Assembly: GCA_022394755.1 (NCBI GenBank)
Contig: JAGFCA010000015.1
Coordinates: 1 to 64,000, forward strand
Origin: Candidatus Poribacteria bacterium
GTDB taxonomy: Bacteria > Poribacteria > WGA-4E > WGA-3G
DNA length: 64,000 nucleotides
Direction: 5' to 3'
The notes below the pieces were generated by a model. The model saw only the letters and a program-made list of their open reading frames with translations, had not been told where the DNA came from and ran no database searches. The translations under genes were made by a program, and so were the position numbers. Shown piece after piece: positions 7,897 through 17,608 of this stretch. How positions within the stretch are numbered: position 1 is the first letter of the stretch; the number at the start of each line of letters is the position of its first letter.

Positions 7897-9183
7897 ATGA
7901 AACAGAGAACTGAAGAAAGAAGAGAAAGTTTACAACAATCTATACGCCAGCTTATGGGACATACAGATTTACCTGAAGACGTTTTCATACAAGCCATTGA
8001 GGATGCACTTCATGTTATCGCATTACGCCATTATGGACCTGAAGCCAAGGTTTCAATAGATATTGAACTTGACTCCGAAGAAATTAAATGTCACGTTCCT
8101 AAAACTGTTGTAGATATAATGCACGACTTTTCTACTGAAATACCAATTGAGGAAGCACAAAAACTTGATCCTGATGCAAAAATCGGTGATATCCTTGAAG
8201 TTCAGATTAATCCTGAAGAATTTGGAAGAATTCAAGCTCAGTTAGGACGGCAAATCCTCCTCGGCAAACTAAGAGAAGCTGAAAGAGACTTAATTTTTAA
8301 AGAATTTGAAGGACGTGAGGGTGAGGTTGTCGTTTGTTACCTTCAACGGTACGACGGTCCGAATGCTATTGTTGATTTAGAACGTACAGATGTACTACGG
8401 ACGGAAGCACTTCTACCGTCAAGTCAAATACCAACTACTCATAGGTATAACCGAGGAGACGCTATTCGGTGTCTCATCTTAGAAGTAAAAAACAGTGTAA
8501 CTGGAGAACAGATAGTTGTTTCTCGAACACATCCTGATTTAATTGCAATGTTATTTGAGCATGAAGTTCCAGAGGTTTACGATGGACAGGTACGGGTCAT
8601 GGCTGTCGCACGTGATCCAGGTCATCGTGCTAAGGTCGCTGTTACGGCAAACGAAGAAGGAATTGATGCTGTTGGAACATGTGTCGGCGTCAGGGGTGCA
8701 CGCGTTCAGACTATGGTAAGAGAATTAAAAAATGAAAAAATTGATATCATCGAGTGGAGTGAAGATGCTGTAACATACATCACCAACTCACTAAAATTAA
8801 AAACAGCAATGATCAGAAGAGTTGAACTCAATCAGGAAGAGAGGATTGCAAATGTCATTGTTCCTGATGATCAATTATCACTTGCTATAGGAAGAAGAGG
8901 CCAAAATGCTCGATTAGCAGCGAAATTGACTGGATGGCATATAGACATAAAGAGTGAATCCGAGGTACCTGTTTCACTGGATACATTATTTAAAGATGAT
9001 GCCAACGAAGATTCAGATACTGAATCCGAGGAAAATGTTATCACAACGGAATCAGAAATATTGTCATTAGAAAATAATGACATATTTCATGACGAAGATA
9101 GTAACACAGATAATTCAACTGGTCCGGAATCTGAGGTTGTTGATGAATTAATTGATTCAGAACAAGACAATTCAGAAATATAA
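7897..9183 (+). CDS. nusA: Transcription termination/antitermination factor NusA
   Basis: NusA binds RNA polymerase and nascent RNA and modulates pausing, termination and antitermination. The domain order is complete: an N-terminal RNAP-binding domain (residues 1-130, with GRIQAQLGRQIL), an S1 domain (about 138-205), a KH1 segment with VSRTHPDLIAMLF, then KH motifs including GVRGARVQTMVREL and IGRRGQNARLAAKLTGW. The last 75 or so residues are an acidic Ser/Asp/Glu-rich tail, in place of the AR repeats seen in Escherichia coli. It sits 34 nt after rimP with GGGAG as ribosome-binding site. Confidence 0.95.
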   Translation: MKQRTEERRESLQQSIRQLMGHTDLPEDVFIQAIEDALHVIALRHYGPEAKVSIDIELDSEEIKCHVPKTVVDIMHDFSTEIPIEEAQKLDPDAKIGDILEVQINPEEFGRIQAQLGRQILLGKLREAERDLIFKEFEGREGEVVVCYLQRYDGPNAIVDLERTDVLRTEALLPSSQIPTTHRYNRGDAIRCLILEVKNSVTGEQIVVSRTHPDLIAMLFEHEVPEVYDGQVRVMAVARDPGHRAKVAVTANEEGIDAVGTCVGVRGARVQTMVRELKNEKIDIIEWSEDAVTYITNSLKLKTAMIRRVELNQEERIANVIVPDDQLSLAIGRRGQNARLAAKLTGWHIDIKSESEVPVSLDTLFKDDANEDSDTESEENVITTESEILSLENNDIFHDEDSNTDNSTGPESEVVDELIDSEQDNSEI

Positions 9184-9258
9184 AAGGAATTACTGATCAC
9201 TCCGAAACTAATTATCTTTATAGAATGAATTTTAGGTATCTACTCTGTATCAAAATTA

Positions 9259-9546
9259 ATGAAGAACCAAAATGTACCTATACGTACTTGTATTGGGTGC
9301 CGGAGTAAATTCCCACAGAAAACGTTAATCCGTTTTGTATGTTCTACTGAAAAACGTTTACAAATCGAGGAATTAAAAAAACTACCGGGTCGAGGAGCAT
9401 ACCTTTGCAAATCTAAAGAGTGTATTGAGAAGGCGTTCAAAGAACCAAAACGGATAAATACACTACTACATATACAATTATCAAGTTCCGTAATCAACGA
9501 ATTCAAACAGGCAATCCTTGATAAGGAGGTAATCGCCGATGGGTAA
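9259..9546 (+). CDS. ylxR: YlxR family (DUF448) RNA-binding protein
   Basis: A small 95-residue basic protein with the YlxR signature RTCIGCR near the N-terminus, LIRFV, and LPGRGAYLC followed by a second cysteine motif. Relatives bind RNA and lie between nusA and infB in many bacteria, as here. The gene ends 8 nt inside infB, and the strong ribosome-binding site of infB (AAGGAGG, near 9521-9528) lies within its coding sequence. The usual L7Ae-like ylxQ partner is absent. Confidence 0.9.
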   Translation: MKNQNVPIRTCIGCRSKFPQKTLIRFVCSTEKRLQIEELKKLPGRGAYLCKSKECIEKAFKEPKRINTLLHIQLSSSVINEFKQAILDKEVIADG

Positions 9547-11686
9547 GCAGAAACCACAATCAGATACATCTGAACAGAAAACATCCCAAAGTCCGAATGT
9601 AAGAGTTTATGAATTGGCTAAACGTTTCGATCTAAGTAGTAAGGAACTAATTGAGATATTAGTTGGACTTGGTGTGCCGATAAAAAACCATATGAGTACT
9701 TTAGATCCAGAGACGATAATTTTAGTTGAGGCAGAATTACATCCAGAGGAAACACCAGCTTCTGAGAAACAAGAACTACAGACTGACACCGTTGAATCTA
9801 AGGCTGAAGTAAAAGACGAAACACAAGATATTGAAACTGTTGAGATTCAACCTGAAAAAAATGTTGAAAAAATTGAAGTTCCTGATGATTCTAAGAAAGA
9901 TGAACTTGAAACTGTACCGGACGATGTGAATCCAGAGAAATCCGTATTACAAGTTACTGAAGGAGTTACGGTTGGGAAATTGGCATCACAGCTTAATTTA
10001 CAACCAAACCAGTTGATTATGCAATTGATGAAATTAAAAGTCATGGCATCAATCAACCAGTCCTTAGATCCAGACACTCTTTCTGCCTTAAGTAAAGAAT
10101 ATGGTTTTGAAGTTATAAAGGAAAAAACTCTTGAAGAAGAGTTGTTAACAATGGATGAAGATGCACCTGAATCGTTAGTGCCTCGTGCACCCGTTGTTAC
10201 GATAATGGGACATGTGGATCACGGGAAGACCTCTTTATTAGACTCTATAAGAGAATCAAATATCAGCGAGTCTGAAGCTGGAAATATAACCCAACATATT
10301 GGGGCATACCATGTGGAATTAGAAAATGGAAGTATCGTTTTTCTTGATACACCAGGCCACGCTGCATTTACTGCAATGAGGGCTCGCGGAGCACAGGTAA
10401 CCGACCTTGTTGTCTTAATCGTAGCCGCTGACGATGGAGTTATGCCTCAAACAATTGAAGCGATTAATCACGCTAAAGCCGCAAAAGTACCAATTGTCGT
10501 GGCAATAAATAAAATTGATGTTCCAGGCGCAAGATCAGACTTTGTCAAACAACAGTTAGTTGATAATGAATTAGTACCAGAAGATTGGGGTGGACAAACA
10601 ATCTGTGTTGAAGTTTCTGCAATTGAAGGAACGGGTATCGAATTACTTCTTGAAATGATTCTACTTGAAGCTGCATTACTGGAATTAAAAGCAAATCCAA
10701 ACAAACCTGCCCGAGGTGTTGTTATTGAAGCGCAAGTTGACAAAGGCCGTGGAGCAGTCGCAACCGTATTAGTTCAAAGTGGTACATTACGGGTTGGAGA
10801 TACATTTGTATCAGGAAGATATTCTGGTAGAGTTAGGGCTATGATGAGTGACGACGGCAAACGTCTAAAAGAAGCACAACCTTCTACTCCTGTAGAGGTG
10901 CTTGGGTTTACAGGTGTACCTGAAGCAGGTAATCTCTTCTATTCTGTTGAATCTGAAAAAGATGCTCGAACTATCAGCGAAGAACGACAAGATAAGTATC
11001 GTATTGCTCAACTCGGTACAAATAGCCATGTAAGTCTTGACGATCTCTACCAACAAATACAGGAAGGAGATATAAAAGATCTTAATCTTATCATAAAAGG
11101 TGATGTACAGGGTTCAGTACAGGCGATAACTGAATCATTAAAAAAACTCAGTACTCAGGAAGTTAAGATTAATATCATACACGAAGCAACCGGTGGTATC
11201 ACTGAAACAGATATACTGCTGGCTTCTGCATCCGATGCAATTGTTGTAGGTTTTAATGTACATCCTACCACTGAGGCAGTGAAGGCTACTGAAACTGAAG
11301 GTATTGATGTACGTACATATACAGTAATCTATGATATTCTTTCAGATATTCGATCCGCTATGGAAGGATTATTAGAACCAGAAGTACGTGAAGTTATCAT
11401 CGGACGTGCTGAAGTACGAGAGATATTTAGAGTACCTCGCAGTGGATTGGTCGCTGGAAGTTATGTCAATTGGGGAAGAATCTCATTTAATCAACCACTC
11501 CGTGTTCTACGTCAAAATAGGTTAGTTTTTGAAGGAAAAGTTGACTCATTAAGACGTTTTAAAGATAATGTCACAGAAGTACAAGCAAATTATGAATGTG
11601 GTATCGGAATTGAAGAATTTGACGATATTAAAATTGGAGATGTGTTAGAATGTTATGTACATGAAGAAGTGGCACGAACACTTTAA
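9539..11686 (+). CDS. infB: Translation initiation factor IF-2
   Basis: The GTPase that delivers initiator tRNA to the 30S subunit. Two IF2 N-terminal modules are visible (about residues 20-65 and 140-190), separated by an acidic linker. The G domain has GHVDHGKT (G1, near 225), DTPGHAAF (G3) and NKID (G4). Domains II-IV follow, ending in the usual initiator-tRNA-binding C-terminus. At 715 residues it is shorter than the enterobacterial protein because of a short N-terminal linker. It overlaps ylxR by 8 nt, so translation is probably coupled. Confidence 0.97.
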   Translation: MGKQKPQSDTSEQKTSQSPNVRVYELAKRFDLSSKELIEILVGLGVPIKNHMSTLDPETIILVEAELHPEETPASEKQELQTDTVESKAEVKDETQDIETVEIQPEKNVEKIEVPDDSKKDELETVPDDVNPEKSVLQVTEGVTVGKLASQLNLQPNQLIMQLMKLKVMASINQSLDPDTLSALSKEYGFEVIKEKTLEEELLTMDEDAPESLVPRAPVVTIMGHVDHGKTSLLDSIRESNISESEAGNITQHIGAYHVELENGSIVFLDTPGHAAFTAMRARGAQVTDLVVLIVAADDGVMPQTIEAINHAKAAKVPIVVAINKIDVPGARSDFVKQQLVDNELVPEDWGGQTICVEVSAIEGTGIELLLEMILLEAALLELKANPNKPARGVVIEAQVDKGRGAVATVLVQSGTLRVGDTFVSGRYSGRVRAMMSDDGKRLKEAQPSTPVEVLGFTGVPEAGNLFYSVESEKDARTISEERQDKYRIAQLGTNSHVSLDDLYQQIQEGDIKDLNLIIKGDVQGSVQAITESLKKLSTQEVKINIIHEATGGITETDILLASASDAIVVGFNVHPTTEAVKATETEGIDVRTYTVIYDILSDIRSAMEGLLEPEVREVIIGRAEVREIFRVPRSGLVAGSYVNWGRISFNQPLRVLRQNRLVFEGKVDSLRRFKDNVTEVQANYECGIGIEEFDDIKIGDVLECYVHEEVARTL

Positions 11687-11708
11687 TCTGGAAGATAAAA
11701 TCAACACA

Positions 11709-11760
11709 TAGTAGTTATTATGTATAACTCAATGTTTGATTTTACATATCATAACTACTA
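11709..11760. repeat. Long inverted repeat after infB
   Basis: TAGTAGTTAT (11709-11718) pairs perfectly with ATAACTACTA (11751-11760), and TATGTA (11719-11724) with TACATA (11743-11748). Only a 2-nt bulge interrupts this 16-bp stem; the loop is 18 nt. With no T-run after it, it could be an mRNA 3'-end or processing structure between infB and the DUF503 gene, or a REP-like element. Confidence 0.6.
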
Positions 11761-11827
11761 TACTATTCAACATTTTTCTTATTTTGGTGTCAATTGAAAA
11801 TAGATCTGATAATATAGACATTTAGAG

Positions 11828-12112
11828 ATGCACATCGGCGTATGTAAGATCAAGTTATACCTACCTGAATCCCAGTCGTTAAAAGACAAACGTAGAATTA
11901 TTAAGAGCATTGTCGATCGACTAAAGAATAAGTTTAATATTGCCATCGCAGAAATTGAAGCACTTGATATACATCAGACGGCAATTATAGGTGTAGTATC
12001 AATATCAAATGATGTAAAATTCGTGAATCAAATTTTATCCCAATGCGTTAAATTCATAGAGGAAAATTCATCAGCAATATTGACTGATTACGAGACAGAA
12101 TTTATCTTCTAA
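11828..12112 (+). CDS. DUF503 / YlxP-like protein
   Basis: A 94-residue protein with the DUF503 pattern: a short beta strand, then the LPESQSLKDKRRIIKSIVDRLKNKF basic helix, read here by its key S-L-K-x-K-R-R motif (residues 17-23), followed by IAEIE and VVSISND. The family, YlxP in Bacillus, is commonly encoded between infB and rbfA, as here, and is thought to be ribosome-associated. The molecular role is not established. Confidence 0.88.
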   Translation: MHIGVCKIKLYLPESQSLKDKRRIIKSIVDRLKNKFNIAIAEIEALDIHQTAIIGVVSISNDVKFVNQILSQCVKFIEENSSAILTDYETEFIF

Positions 12113-12241
12113 TATTTGGGAACTATGTTGTAGGATTTTACTAAATATTGTATTATTCTATTTTGATGTAAATTGTTTTCAGTCGAATATCATTTTCTAA
12201 ATTAATTTCCATTAAACTCCCGCCAATTAGAGGATAAATAC

Positions 12242-12622
12242 ATGGTAGAAAATAGACGACAGGATCGTGTTTCCGCACTTATTCAGAGAGAGTTAAGTGA
12301 AGTGATTCAACGTGTACTTAAAGATCCACGCATTGCCTTTTGCACTGTTACCCATGCAGAAGTGTCCTCTGATCTAAAATATGTTGATGTGAAAGTGAGC
12401 GTCATAGGAAGTCCAGAGCAAAGAGAAGATACAATTGCTGGACTTAAAAGTGCTGCAGGATTTTTGAGACGGGAGATAAGCCGTCGATTATCACTCAGAT
12501 ATTCACCTGAACTACGCTTCGGATTAGATGATTCTGTTGACCATCTGATGAAGATAGATGGTCTCCTCAAACAAATTGAAACAGACGATGACTTACCAGA
12601 TGATACAATACACGACAGTTAG
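12242..12622 (+). CDS. rbfA: Ribosome-binding factor A
   Basis: RbfA binds the 30S subunit during 16S rRNA 5' end maturation. The 126-residue length and the KH-type fold sequence fit: R-x-D-R-V-S-A-L-I-Q-R-E at the N-terminus, DPRIAFCTVTHAEVSSDLKYVDVKVSV, read by its key S-x-D-L-K-Y-V-D residues, and SPELRFGLDDS near the C-terminus. It is followed 5 nt later by nrnA. Confidence 0.95.
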   Translation: MVENRRQDRVSALIQRELSEVIQRVLKDPRIAFCTVTHAEVSSDLKYVDVKVSVIGSPEQREDTIAGLKSAAGFLRREISRRLSLRYSPELRFGLDDSVDHLMKIDGLLKQIETDDDLPDDTIHDS

Positions 12623-12627
12623 ACTTG

Positions 12628-13605
12628 ATGGATAGTTTTCATTCCGTCCTTACCTTATTTGAGCAAAATCAATCATTTGCCATTTCAACCCATGTGAATC
12701 CAGATGGTGATGCAATTGGCTCTGAATTAGCTCTTTTCTCAGTACTGAAAAAGTTAGGAAAAAATGTACGCATTTTTAATACTGATTTAGTACCAAAAAA
12801 ATATCAGTTTCTTCCTAAATGGGAAGCAATTGAAAATGCGGAAGCATCTGTCAATTTTAGTCCTGAAATATTACTCGTTGTGGATGCAAGTTCACACGAA
12901 CGAATTGGACCATTCCTCAAGAAATGTCTTATACCAACACATGCAACCGTAAACATAGATCACCATACAACTGCAGAAGAATTTGGCGACTATAACATCA
13001 TCATTCCAACTGCTTCATCCACAGCAGAGATTATCTATAAATTATTTGAATCGGCAGACATTGAAATTGATGAAGCTTGTGCTGTTTGTTTGTATACTGG
13101 ACTAATGTTTGATACCGGATGTTTCCGATATAGTAATTCTGACTCCGAAACACATAGAATAGCTGCAAATTTAATTGAATGTGGGAACTTTGCTCCTGAT
13201 GAAATCTATCGTTATGTTTATGAGCATGTTTCTCTGGAAAAAATCCGTTTATTGGGACAAACACTAAATACATTAGAATTAACGCCTGACGGTAAGATCG
13301 CTTGGGTCTTGATCACTCAGGCAATGTTTAATGAGACTAAGACAACATTCGATGACGTAGAAGGATTTGTTAACCAGATACAAGCTATTGAAAATGTTGA
13401 AGTAGCAATTTGTGTTTGTGAATTACCAGATGGCAACTCAAAAATAAGTTTACGCAGTGAGGGTAGTGTGGATGTGGCTGAATTAGCCGCTGAATTCAAT
13501 GGGGGAGGGCACCAACGCGCTTCTGGATGTCGAATTAATCTCCCTTATACTTCCGCTATCTCTACTCTTGTCGAAAGTGCAATAAGACATATAAAAACTA
13601 TATAA
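12628..13605 (+). CDS. nrnA: DHH/DHHA1 phosphoesterase NrnA (oligoribonuclease / pAp phosphatase)
   Basis: A cytoplasmic DHH-superfamily enzyme that degrades short RNA oligonucleotides and dephosphorylates 3'-phosphoadenosine 5'-phosphate. Motifs: HVNPDGDAIGSE (residues 20-31), VVDAS, the DHH triad in NIDHHTT, GLMFDTGCF, and the C-terminal DHHA1 glycine motif GGGHQRASGC. The 325-residue length is standard. Although a TTG lies at 12625, the adjoining ATG at 12628 is the natural start. It lies directly after rbfA, as in many bacteria. Sulfate-rich metabolism in the neighbourhood would produce pAp, but that link is speculative. Confidence 0.9.
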   Translation: MDSFHSVLTLFEQNQSFAISTHVNPDGDAIGSELALFSVLKKLGKNVRIFNTDLVPKKYQFLPKWEAIENAEASVNFSPEILLVVDASSHERIGPFLKKCLIPTHATVNIDHHTTAEEFGDYNIIIPTASSTAEIIYKLFESADIEIDEACAVCLYTGLMFDTGCFRYSNSDSETHRIAANLIECGNFAPDEIYRYVYEHVSLEKIRLLGQTLNTLELTPDGKIAWVLITQAMFNETKTTFDDVEGFVNQIQAIENVEVAICVCELPDGNSKISLRSEGSVDVAELAAEFNGGGHQRASGCRINLPYTSAISTLVESAIRHIKTI

Positions 13606-13684
13606 GACAGATTATACAAATCACAATGTTTATCTCAGTTTTGTTAATAATTCCTAATTTAATTGGATTAAGGTTAGTTTAATG

Positions 13685-13714
13685 TTAATAAACTCTGGTA
13701 AACTACTGTATAAT
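13685..13714 (+). promoter_or_regulatory. Possible promoter of ribF
   Basis: TATAAT at 13709-13714, directly preceded by TG, with TTAATA (13685-13690) 18 nt upstream as a weak -35. It lies in the 197-nt nrnA-ribF gap and would start a ribF transcript with a leader of about 80 nt. Confidence 0.45.
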
Positions 13715-13802
13715 ATAGATGTTCTGGTTTAATATACCACCTTTTCAAAATTCCTACCAAGTTCTTTAATATGTATTTAACAAGAATTTGCGGAGATTAT
13801 GA

Positions 13803-14747
13803 ATGCAATCATTTACTAATTTAGAATCCATACCAGAATTTAGTAAAAATACTGTCATTACCTTTGGCGTTTTCGATGGTTTACATATTGGACACCAAGA
13901 TGTTCTGGATAAAGTACGTCAGATCGGAAATACTGAAAATCTGACAAGCATTCTCTTTGGATTCTATCCTCACCCATTATCATATCTTGCTCCAGAAAAG
14001 TGTCCACCAGTCCTAATGTGTTTACAGAAACGAATTGAAATTCTTGAAGAACTTGGAATTGATACAACAATATTCATAAATTTCGATGAGAGTATTGCTT
14101 CAATGGCTCCTGACACATTTGTTAATTCAATTCTACTTGATATATGTAACGCAAAACATGTCGTTGTGGGGTATGCCTGTCAATTTGGAAAAGATAGGCA
14201 AGGCAATGCACAATTATTAGAATCCATCGGTAAAGAATCTGGGTTTGGTGTTTCAGTTGTACCACCAACACTGTTAAATGGGTTACCTGTACATAGTACA
14301 AGAATAAGACAATCCATTGCTCGAGGGGATCTTGGCTTAGTCTCACAACTATTAGGAAGAACCTATTCTATCAGTGGAACTATCGTTCAAGGTGATGGCA
14401 GGGGGAAGCAGTTAGGTTTTCCAACTGCAAATATTGATACTGGGGAACAACTTTGTCCTCCAAATGGAGTATATGCTATTCAAGCGAAATTAAAGGAGCA
14501 CTGGTTGAATGGTGTTGTAAATATTGGATTCCGACCAACCTTTAATGGAACTGAATTTCAGGTTGAAAGCCACCTATTTGACTTTGACGAAGTTGTATAC
14601 GGCGAGACACTTGAGATTTTTTTCATTGAAAAAATACGTAGTGAACGTAAATTCTCTACAATACACGCCTTAAGACAACAGATTAATAGGGATATCATTG
14701 CTGCTGGGGAGATCCTTGAACAACAATCTCAAGAGATTAATCAATAA
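13803..14747 (+). CDS. ribF: Bifunctional riboflavin kinase / FAD synthetase
   Basis: It converts riboflavin to FMN and FMN to FAD. The N-terminal adenylyltransferase domain shows FGVFDGLHIGH (residues 22-32) and GFYPHP. The C-terminal riboflavin kinase domain (from about residue 190) shows GTIVQGDGRGKQLGFPTAN, read by its G-R-G-x2-L-G-F-P-T-A-N core, then PPNGVYA and NIGFRPTF. The length of 314 residues is normal. It follows nrnA without truB, which usually lies between them in this type of operon. Confidence 0.95.
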   Translation: MQSFTNLESIPEFSKNTVITFGVFDGLHIGHQDVLDKVRQIGNTENLTSILFGFYPHPLSYLAPEKCPPVLMCLQKRIEILEELGIDTTIFINFDESIASMAPDTFVNSILLDICNAKHVVVGYACQFGKDRQGNAQLLESIGKESGFGVSVVPPTLLNGLPVHSTRIRQSIARGDLGLVSQLLGRTYSISGTIVQGDGRGKQLGFPTANIDTGEQLCPPNGVYAIQAKLKEHWLNGVVNIGFRPTFNGTEFQVESHLFDFDEVVYGETLEIFFIEKIRSERKFSTIHALRQQINRDIIAAGEILEQQSQEINQ

Positions 14748-14824
14748 TACACTTCCTTTATTTTAGACAAACTTAAACCTTCCGTTACTATAACCCATAT
14801 TACAATCATACATTCTAAGATGAC

Positions 14825-15460
14825 TTAGATCCGATTTCCTGTCCATAGAACACCTCTACGAATAACATCTTGAAATGCTGGATTCCCAAGTACTTCCATA
14901 TCATGACCCAAGGCAAAATAAAAAACTCTCCCTTTGCCATATATATGGTAAAAAGCCATTACATGGGTCTCATCCTTTGTATCGTCATAAGCAGACATGA
15001 GATGAGTTGAAGTATCTGGATTGTGAATTAAATAGTAGAGTTCATCCTTCACATCGAAATCAGCTAACCCAACTGTAATCGGATGTTCAGTTTCAGTCAC
15101 ATTAACTGTGAAATCCATGTATGGACTATGACCGTTGAAGAATCCATTAAGCATGCCATGGTAACCTTCTGACTCTCTAAAGGAAGCTGCTGCAGTGTGC
15201 AAGCCAAAGAATCCACCACCAGATTCTATATATTTAAGCAATTCATTCTCTTGTTCAGATGTTAATTCTCCAACATCAGTATAAAACAGGATTGATTCAT
15301 AAGCATTTAGTCCACTACTAAGAATATCATAATCCTGTGAGAAATCGGCATCTACATTCTCAGTTTGATTTAGCAGATCAGTTAAATACTTCCCGTTCCC
15401 ATCATGATCATGATAAATTCCTTCAGTCCCGACAAAAACAAGTGATTTGAGATTATCCAT
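14825..15460 (-). CDS. ThuA-like protein
   Basis: A 211-residue glutamine-amidotransferase-like protein of the ThuA family, with the pattern VGTEGIYHDHDG at the N-terminus, GGGFFGLHTAAASF (about residues 88-101), and YGKGRVFYFALGHD near the C-terminus. ThuA domains occur in sugar and polyol catabolic loci and accompany Gfo/Idh/MocA oxidoreductases, with a role in keto-sugar processing. Its start lies 2 nt after the stop of the zinc dehydrogenase gene, with TAGGAG as ribosome-binding site, so the two form an operon. No signal peptide is seen. Confidence 0.88.
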   Translation of the reverse strand: MDNLKSLVFVGTEGIYHDHDGNGKYLTDLLNQTENVDADFSQDYDILSSGLNAYESILFYTDVGELTSEQENELLKYIESGGGFFGLHTAAASFRESEGYHGMLNGFFNGHSPYMDFTVNVTETEHPITVGLADFDVKDELYYLIHNPDTSTHLMSAYDDTKDETHVMAFYHIYGKGRVFYFALGHDMEVLGNPAFQDVIRRGVLWTGNRI

Positions 15461-15462
15461 TT

Positions 15463-16503
15463 CTAACTCCTAAATTCATTTGGATAAACAAGGACTTTCA
15501 CTGAACCATGTTTATCCCGTCCCGCTGCCACAGCAAATGCTTGGTTAATTTCATCTAAATCGAATCGGTGTGTGACAAGTGGATTTGGATTAAGTTTTCC
15601 CGCTGCAAGAAGATCAATAGCAATTTGGAATTCTGTTCTACCACCATGCCTTCCATAACAGAAGGACCAAATTACGGTTAATTCACGACTGCGAGCAAAC
15701 CGTTCTGAGAATGTAAGTGGTGAACGATGTCCACCAACCATACAGATACGCCCCCGTTTTGCTGCTATTTCTGTTGCCTGCTCTAATGTATTCGCATCCC
15801 CTCCAACTGCTTCAAAGACAATATCTGCTCCACGACCATGACTCCACTCCTTAACAGCTTCAACAGCATTTACTTTATCTACATTTATTGGAACAGCACC
15901 AACTGCTTCATTTGCAATCATAAGAGGATTGTCTGGTTTCCCTAACATAGCGATGGATGAAGCACCAGCAACATCAGCTACTTGAGCAATCGTTAAACCT
16001 ACCGGACCGCTTCCAATAATTGCTACGCGATCCCCGGGAGATACCATTGCTCTGTTAACTGCATGCACTGCTACAGCATATACCTCAGCCAATGCGCCAC
16101 CTTCTACCGAAACAGATTCAGGTAAGGTATATAGATTTGTGGTTTTAGTTACCATAAATTCCGCAAAACCACCACCGGCATGACGAAGATTAGCACAGAT
16201 GTTATAGTAGCCATTGTAGCATTCAGGGCAATTGTTACACGGAGAAATTGGTTCAACAGCAACACGTTCACCTGACTTATAATCAGATACATCCTTACCA
16301 ATGTCAATTATATGACCTGCTAACTCATGCCCTCCTATTCGGGGAGATTGGGGTTTATCGGGTTGATGATGATATCCATGGAGATCACTTCCACATATAC
16401 CCGCTGCATCTACTTTCACCAATACCTGTTCTTTGTCGGGTATAGGATCATTCACCGTTTCAACTCTAATATCTTTTCCACCATAAAATTGTGCGGCTTT
16501 CAT
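15463..16503 (-). CDS. Zinc-dependent medium-chain dehydrogenase (threonine/sorbitol dehydrogenase type)
   Basis: An NAD(P)-dependent polyol or sugar-alcohol dehydrogenase. The catalytic-zinc Cys lies in AGICGSDLHG and the catalytic-site GGHE in RIGGHELAG. The structural-zinc cysteines are in CNNCPECYNGYYNIC, and a Rossmann glycine motif is seen in AIIGSGPVGLTIAQ. The frame extends upstream to 16548, but ATG at 16503 with GGAG about 9 nt before it matches the family start MKAAQFYG. It is cotranscribed with the ThuA gene, suggesting oxidation of a sugar or polyol hydroxyl. The substrate is unknown. Confidence 0.88.
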   Translation of the reverse strand: MKAAQFYGGKDIRVETVNDPIPDKEQVLVKVDAAGICGSDLHGYHHQPDKPQSPRIGGHELAGHIIDIGKDVSDYKSGERVAVEPISPCNNCPECYNGYYNICANLRHAGGGFAEFMVTKTTNLYTLPESVSVEGGALAEVYAVAVHAVNRAMVSPGDRVAIIGSGPVGLTIAQVADVAGASSIAMLGKPDNPLMIANEAVGAVPINVDKVNAVEAVKEWSHGRGADIVFEAVGGDANTLEQATEIAAKRGRICMVGGHRSPLTFSERFARSRELTVIWSFCYGRHGGRTEFQIAIDLLAAGKLNPNPLVTHRFDLDEINQAFAVAAGRDKHGSVKVLVYPNEFRS

Positions 16504-16532
16504 AATCAACTCCACAATTCGTTTTAGTATTA

Positions 16533-16561
16533 AAAATAACACAGTCAATATGACCTGTCAA
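16533..16561 (-). promoter_or_regulatory. Possible promoter of the dehydrogenase-ThuA operon
   Basis: On the minus strand TTGACA (16561-16556) is followed after 17 nt by TATTTT (16538-16533). The -35 lies in ACCAATTGACA, an 11-mer that also occurs upstream of the PhyH gene at 60747. Confidence 0.4.
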
Positions 16562-16742
16562 TTGGTATTCATCGTTGATGTTACAAATTGATAATACTAT
16601 TTGTTGAACAACAGAATACTTAGTAAACCAATGTTAAGTGTTGAATGTCCTAATATTTCAATTGGAAACAGGATTATGAATTATTCCATCTCCACTAAAG
16701 GACAGAATAACATCAAATGAAGAGGAAAACAAATTGATTGGA

Positions 16743-17345
16743 CTATTGATTTGCGTTTATATACTTCCAACCATCAACAAATACAGGGAATCCTCGGATT
16801 AAACAAACAACGACTGTGGAATAAGCAAATATAATCGTCACCAAGGAAAATGTTGGAATTATAGGTGTAGTGGGGTAATATTGTGTAAGGAATGACAATA
16901 TCGGAAGGAGGACGAACGTAATTAATTTTATCCCACCATAAAAGCCGCGAGAGAATCTGGAACTTGTCAACGCACGTGTCCAGGGAATAGTCATCATTTC
17001 AAAAGGAGTCTTATCATCCTGCATCGCCATACTTCGGACACTATCCGTCAGTATCCCCCGTGTAATTACTACCATCGGCATCCAAATTGGGATTACTTCA
17101 ACAATTACAGAAAAATAAATCCAGAATACTATCTCAACTATCCGGTCTACTGCAATATCAAATACAGCACCAAATGCTGTTGTTTCGTTACGCTTACGTG
17201 CAACTATACCATCTACTGAATCAAGATAGAATATTATGACAATAGTCACAATACAAACAATATCAATGTATTCTTGTTGATTAAAAATAGCAATGACAAC
17301 GAATGTTATCAATAGACGAAAAAGCGTAATTGCATTTGCTGCCAT
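16743..17345 (-). CDS. CDP-alcohol phosphatidyltransferase family protein
   Basis: A 200-residue integral membrane enzyme that transfers a phosphatidyl or phospho-alcohol group from a CDP-linked donor to an alcohol. The family signature D-x2-D-G-x2-A-R-x8-G-x3-D-x3-D is complete in the segment from Asp42 to Asp65 (DSVDGIVAR then GAVFDIAVD). About six hydrophobic helices are visible. It could be a phosphatidylglycerol-phosphate synthase or a related phosphotransferase; the acceptor cannot be named. It is 240 nt upstream of the dehydrogenase gene on the same strand and divergent from the Gfo/Idh/MocA gene. Confidence 0.88.
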   Translation of the reverse strand: MAANAITLFRLLITFVVIAIFNQQEYIDIVCIVTIVIIFYLDSVDGIVARKRNETTAFGAVFDIAVDRIVEIVFWIYFSVIVEVIPIWMPMVVITRGILTDSVRSMAMQDDKTPFEMMTIPWTRALTSSRFSRGFYGGIKLITFVLLPILSFLTQYYPTTPIIPTFSLVTIIFAYSTVVVCLIRGFPVFVDGWKYINANQ

Positions 17346-17546
17346 GAGGGTTTCTCCGATACAGAATCATATTAAACTTTGGTGATGAAGTAAAATCTAT
17401 ATCAAAATCTGATTTTCAAACTGGTAGTAATCATGGTCAAATTATGACAAGAATTATCTATCATTGGGAATTTTAACAGAATTATTTTTCAATAGCAAGG
17501 TCATTTACATTCAATGGTAAATCAATAATCCAGGTATGGAAATTCC

Positions 17547-17575
17547 TTGATTGCAAAGGTTAATTAGGATAGAAT
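17547..17575 (+). promoter_or_regulatory. Sigma70-type promoter of the Gfo/Idh/MocA gene
   Basis: TTGATT (17547-17552), a 17-nt spacer and TAGAAT (17570-17575). Transcription would start near 17582, about 27 nt before the ATG at 17609. It probably drives the oxidoreductase and perhaps the following sulfatase genes. Confidence 0.55.
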
Positions 17576-17608
17576 CTATTGGATAATAAAGTTATTTAGG
17601 AGATGATA

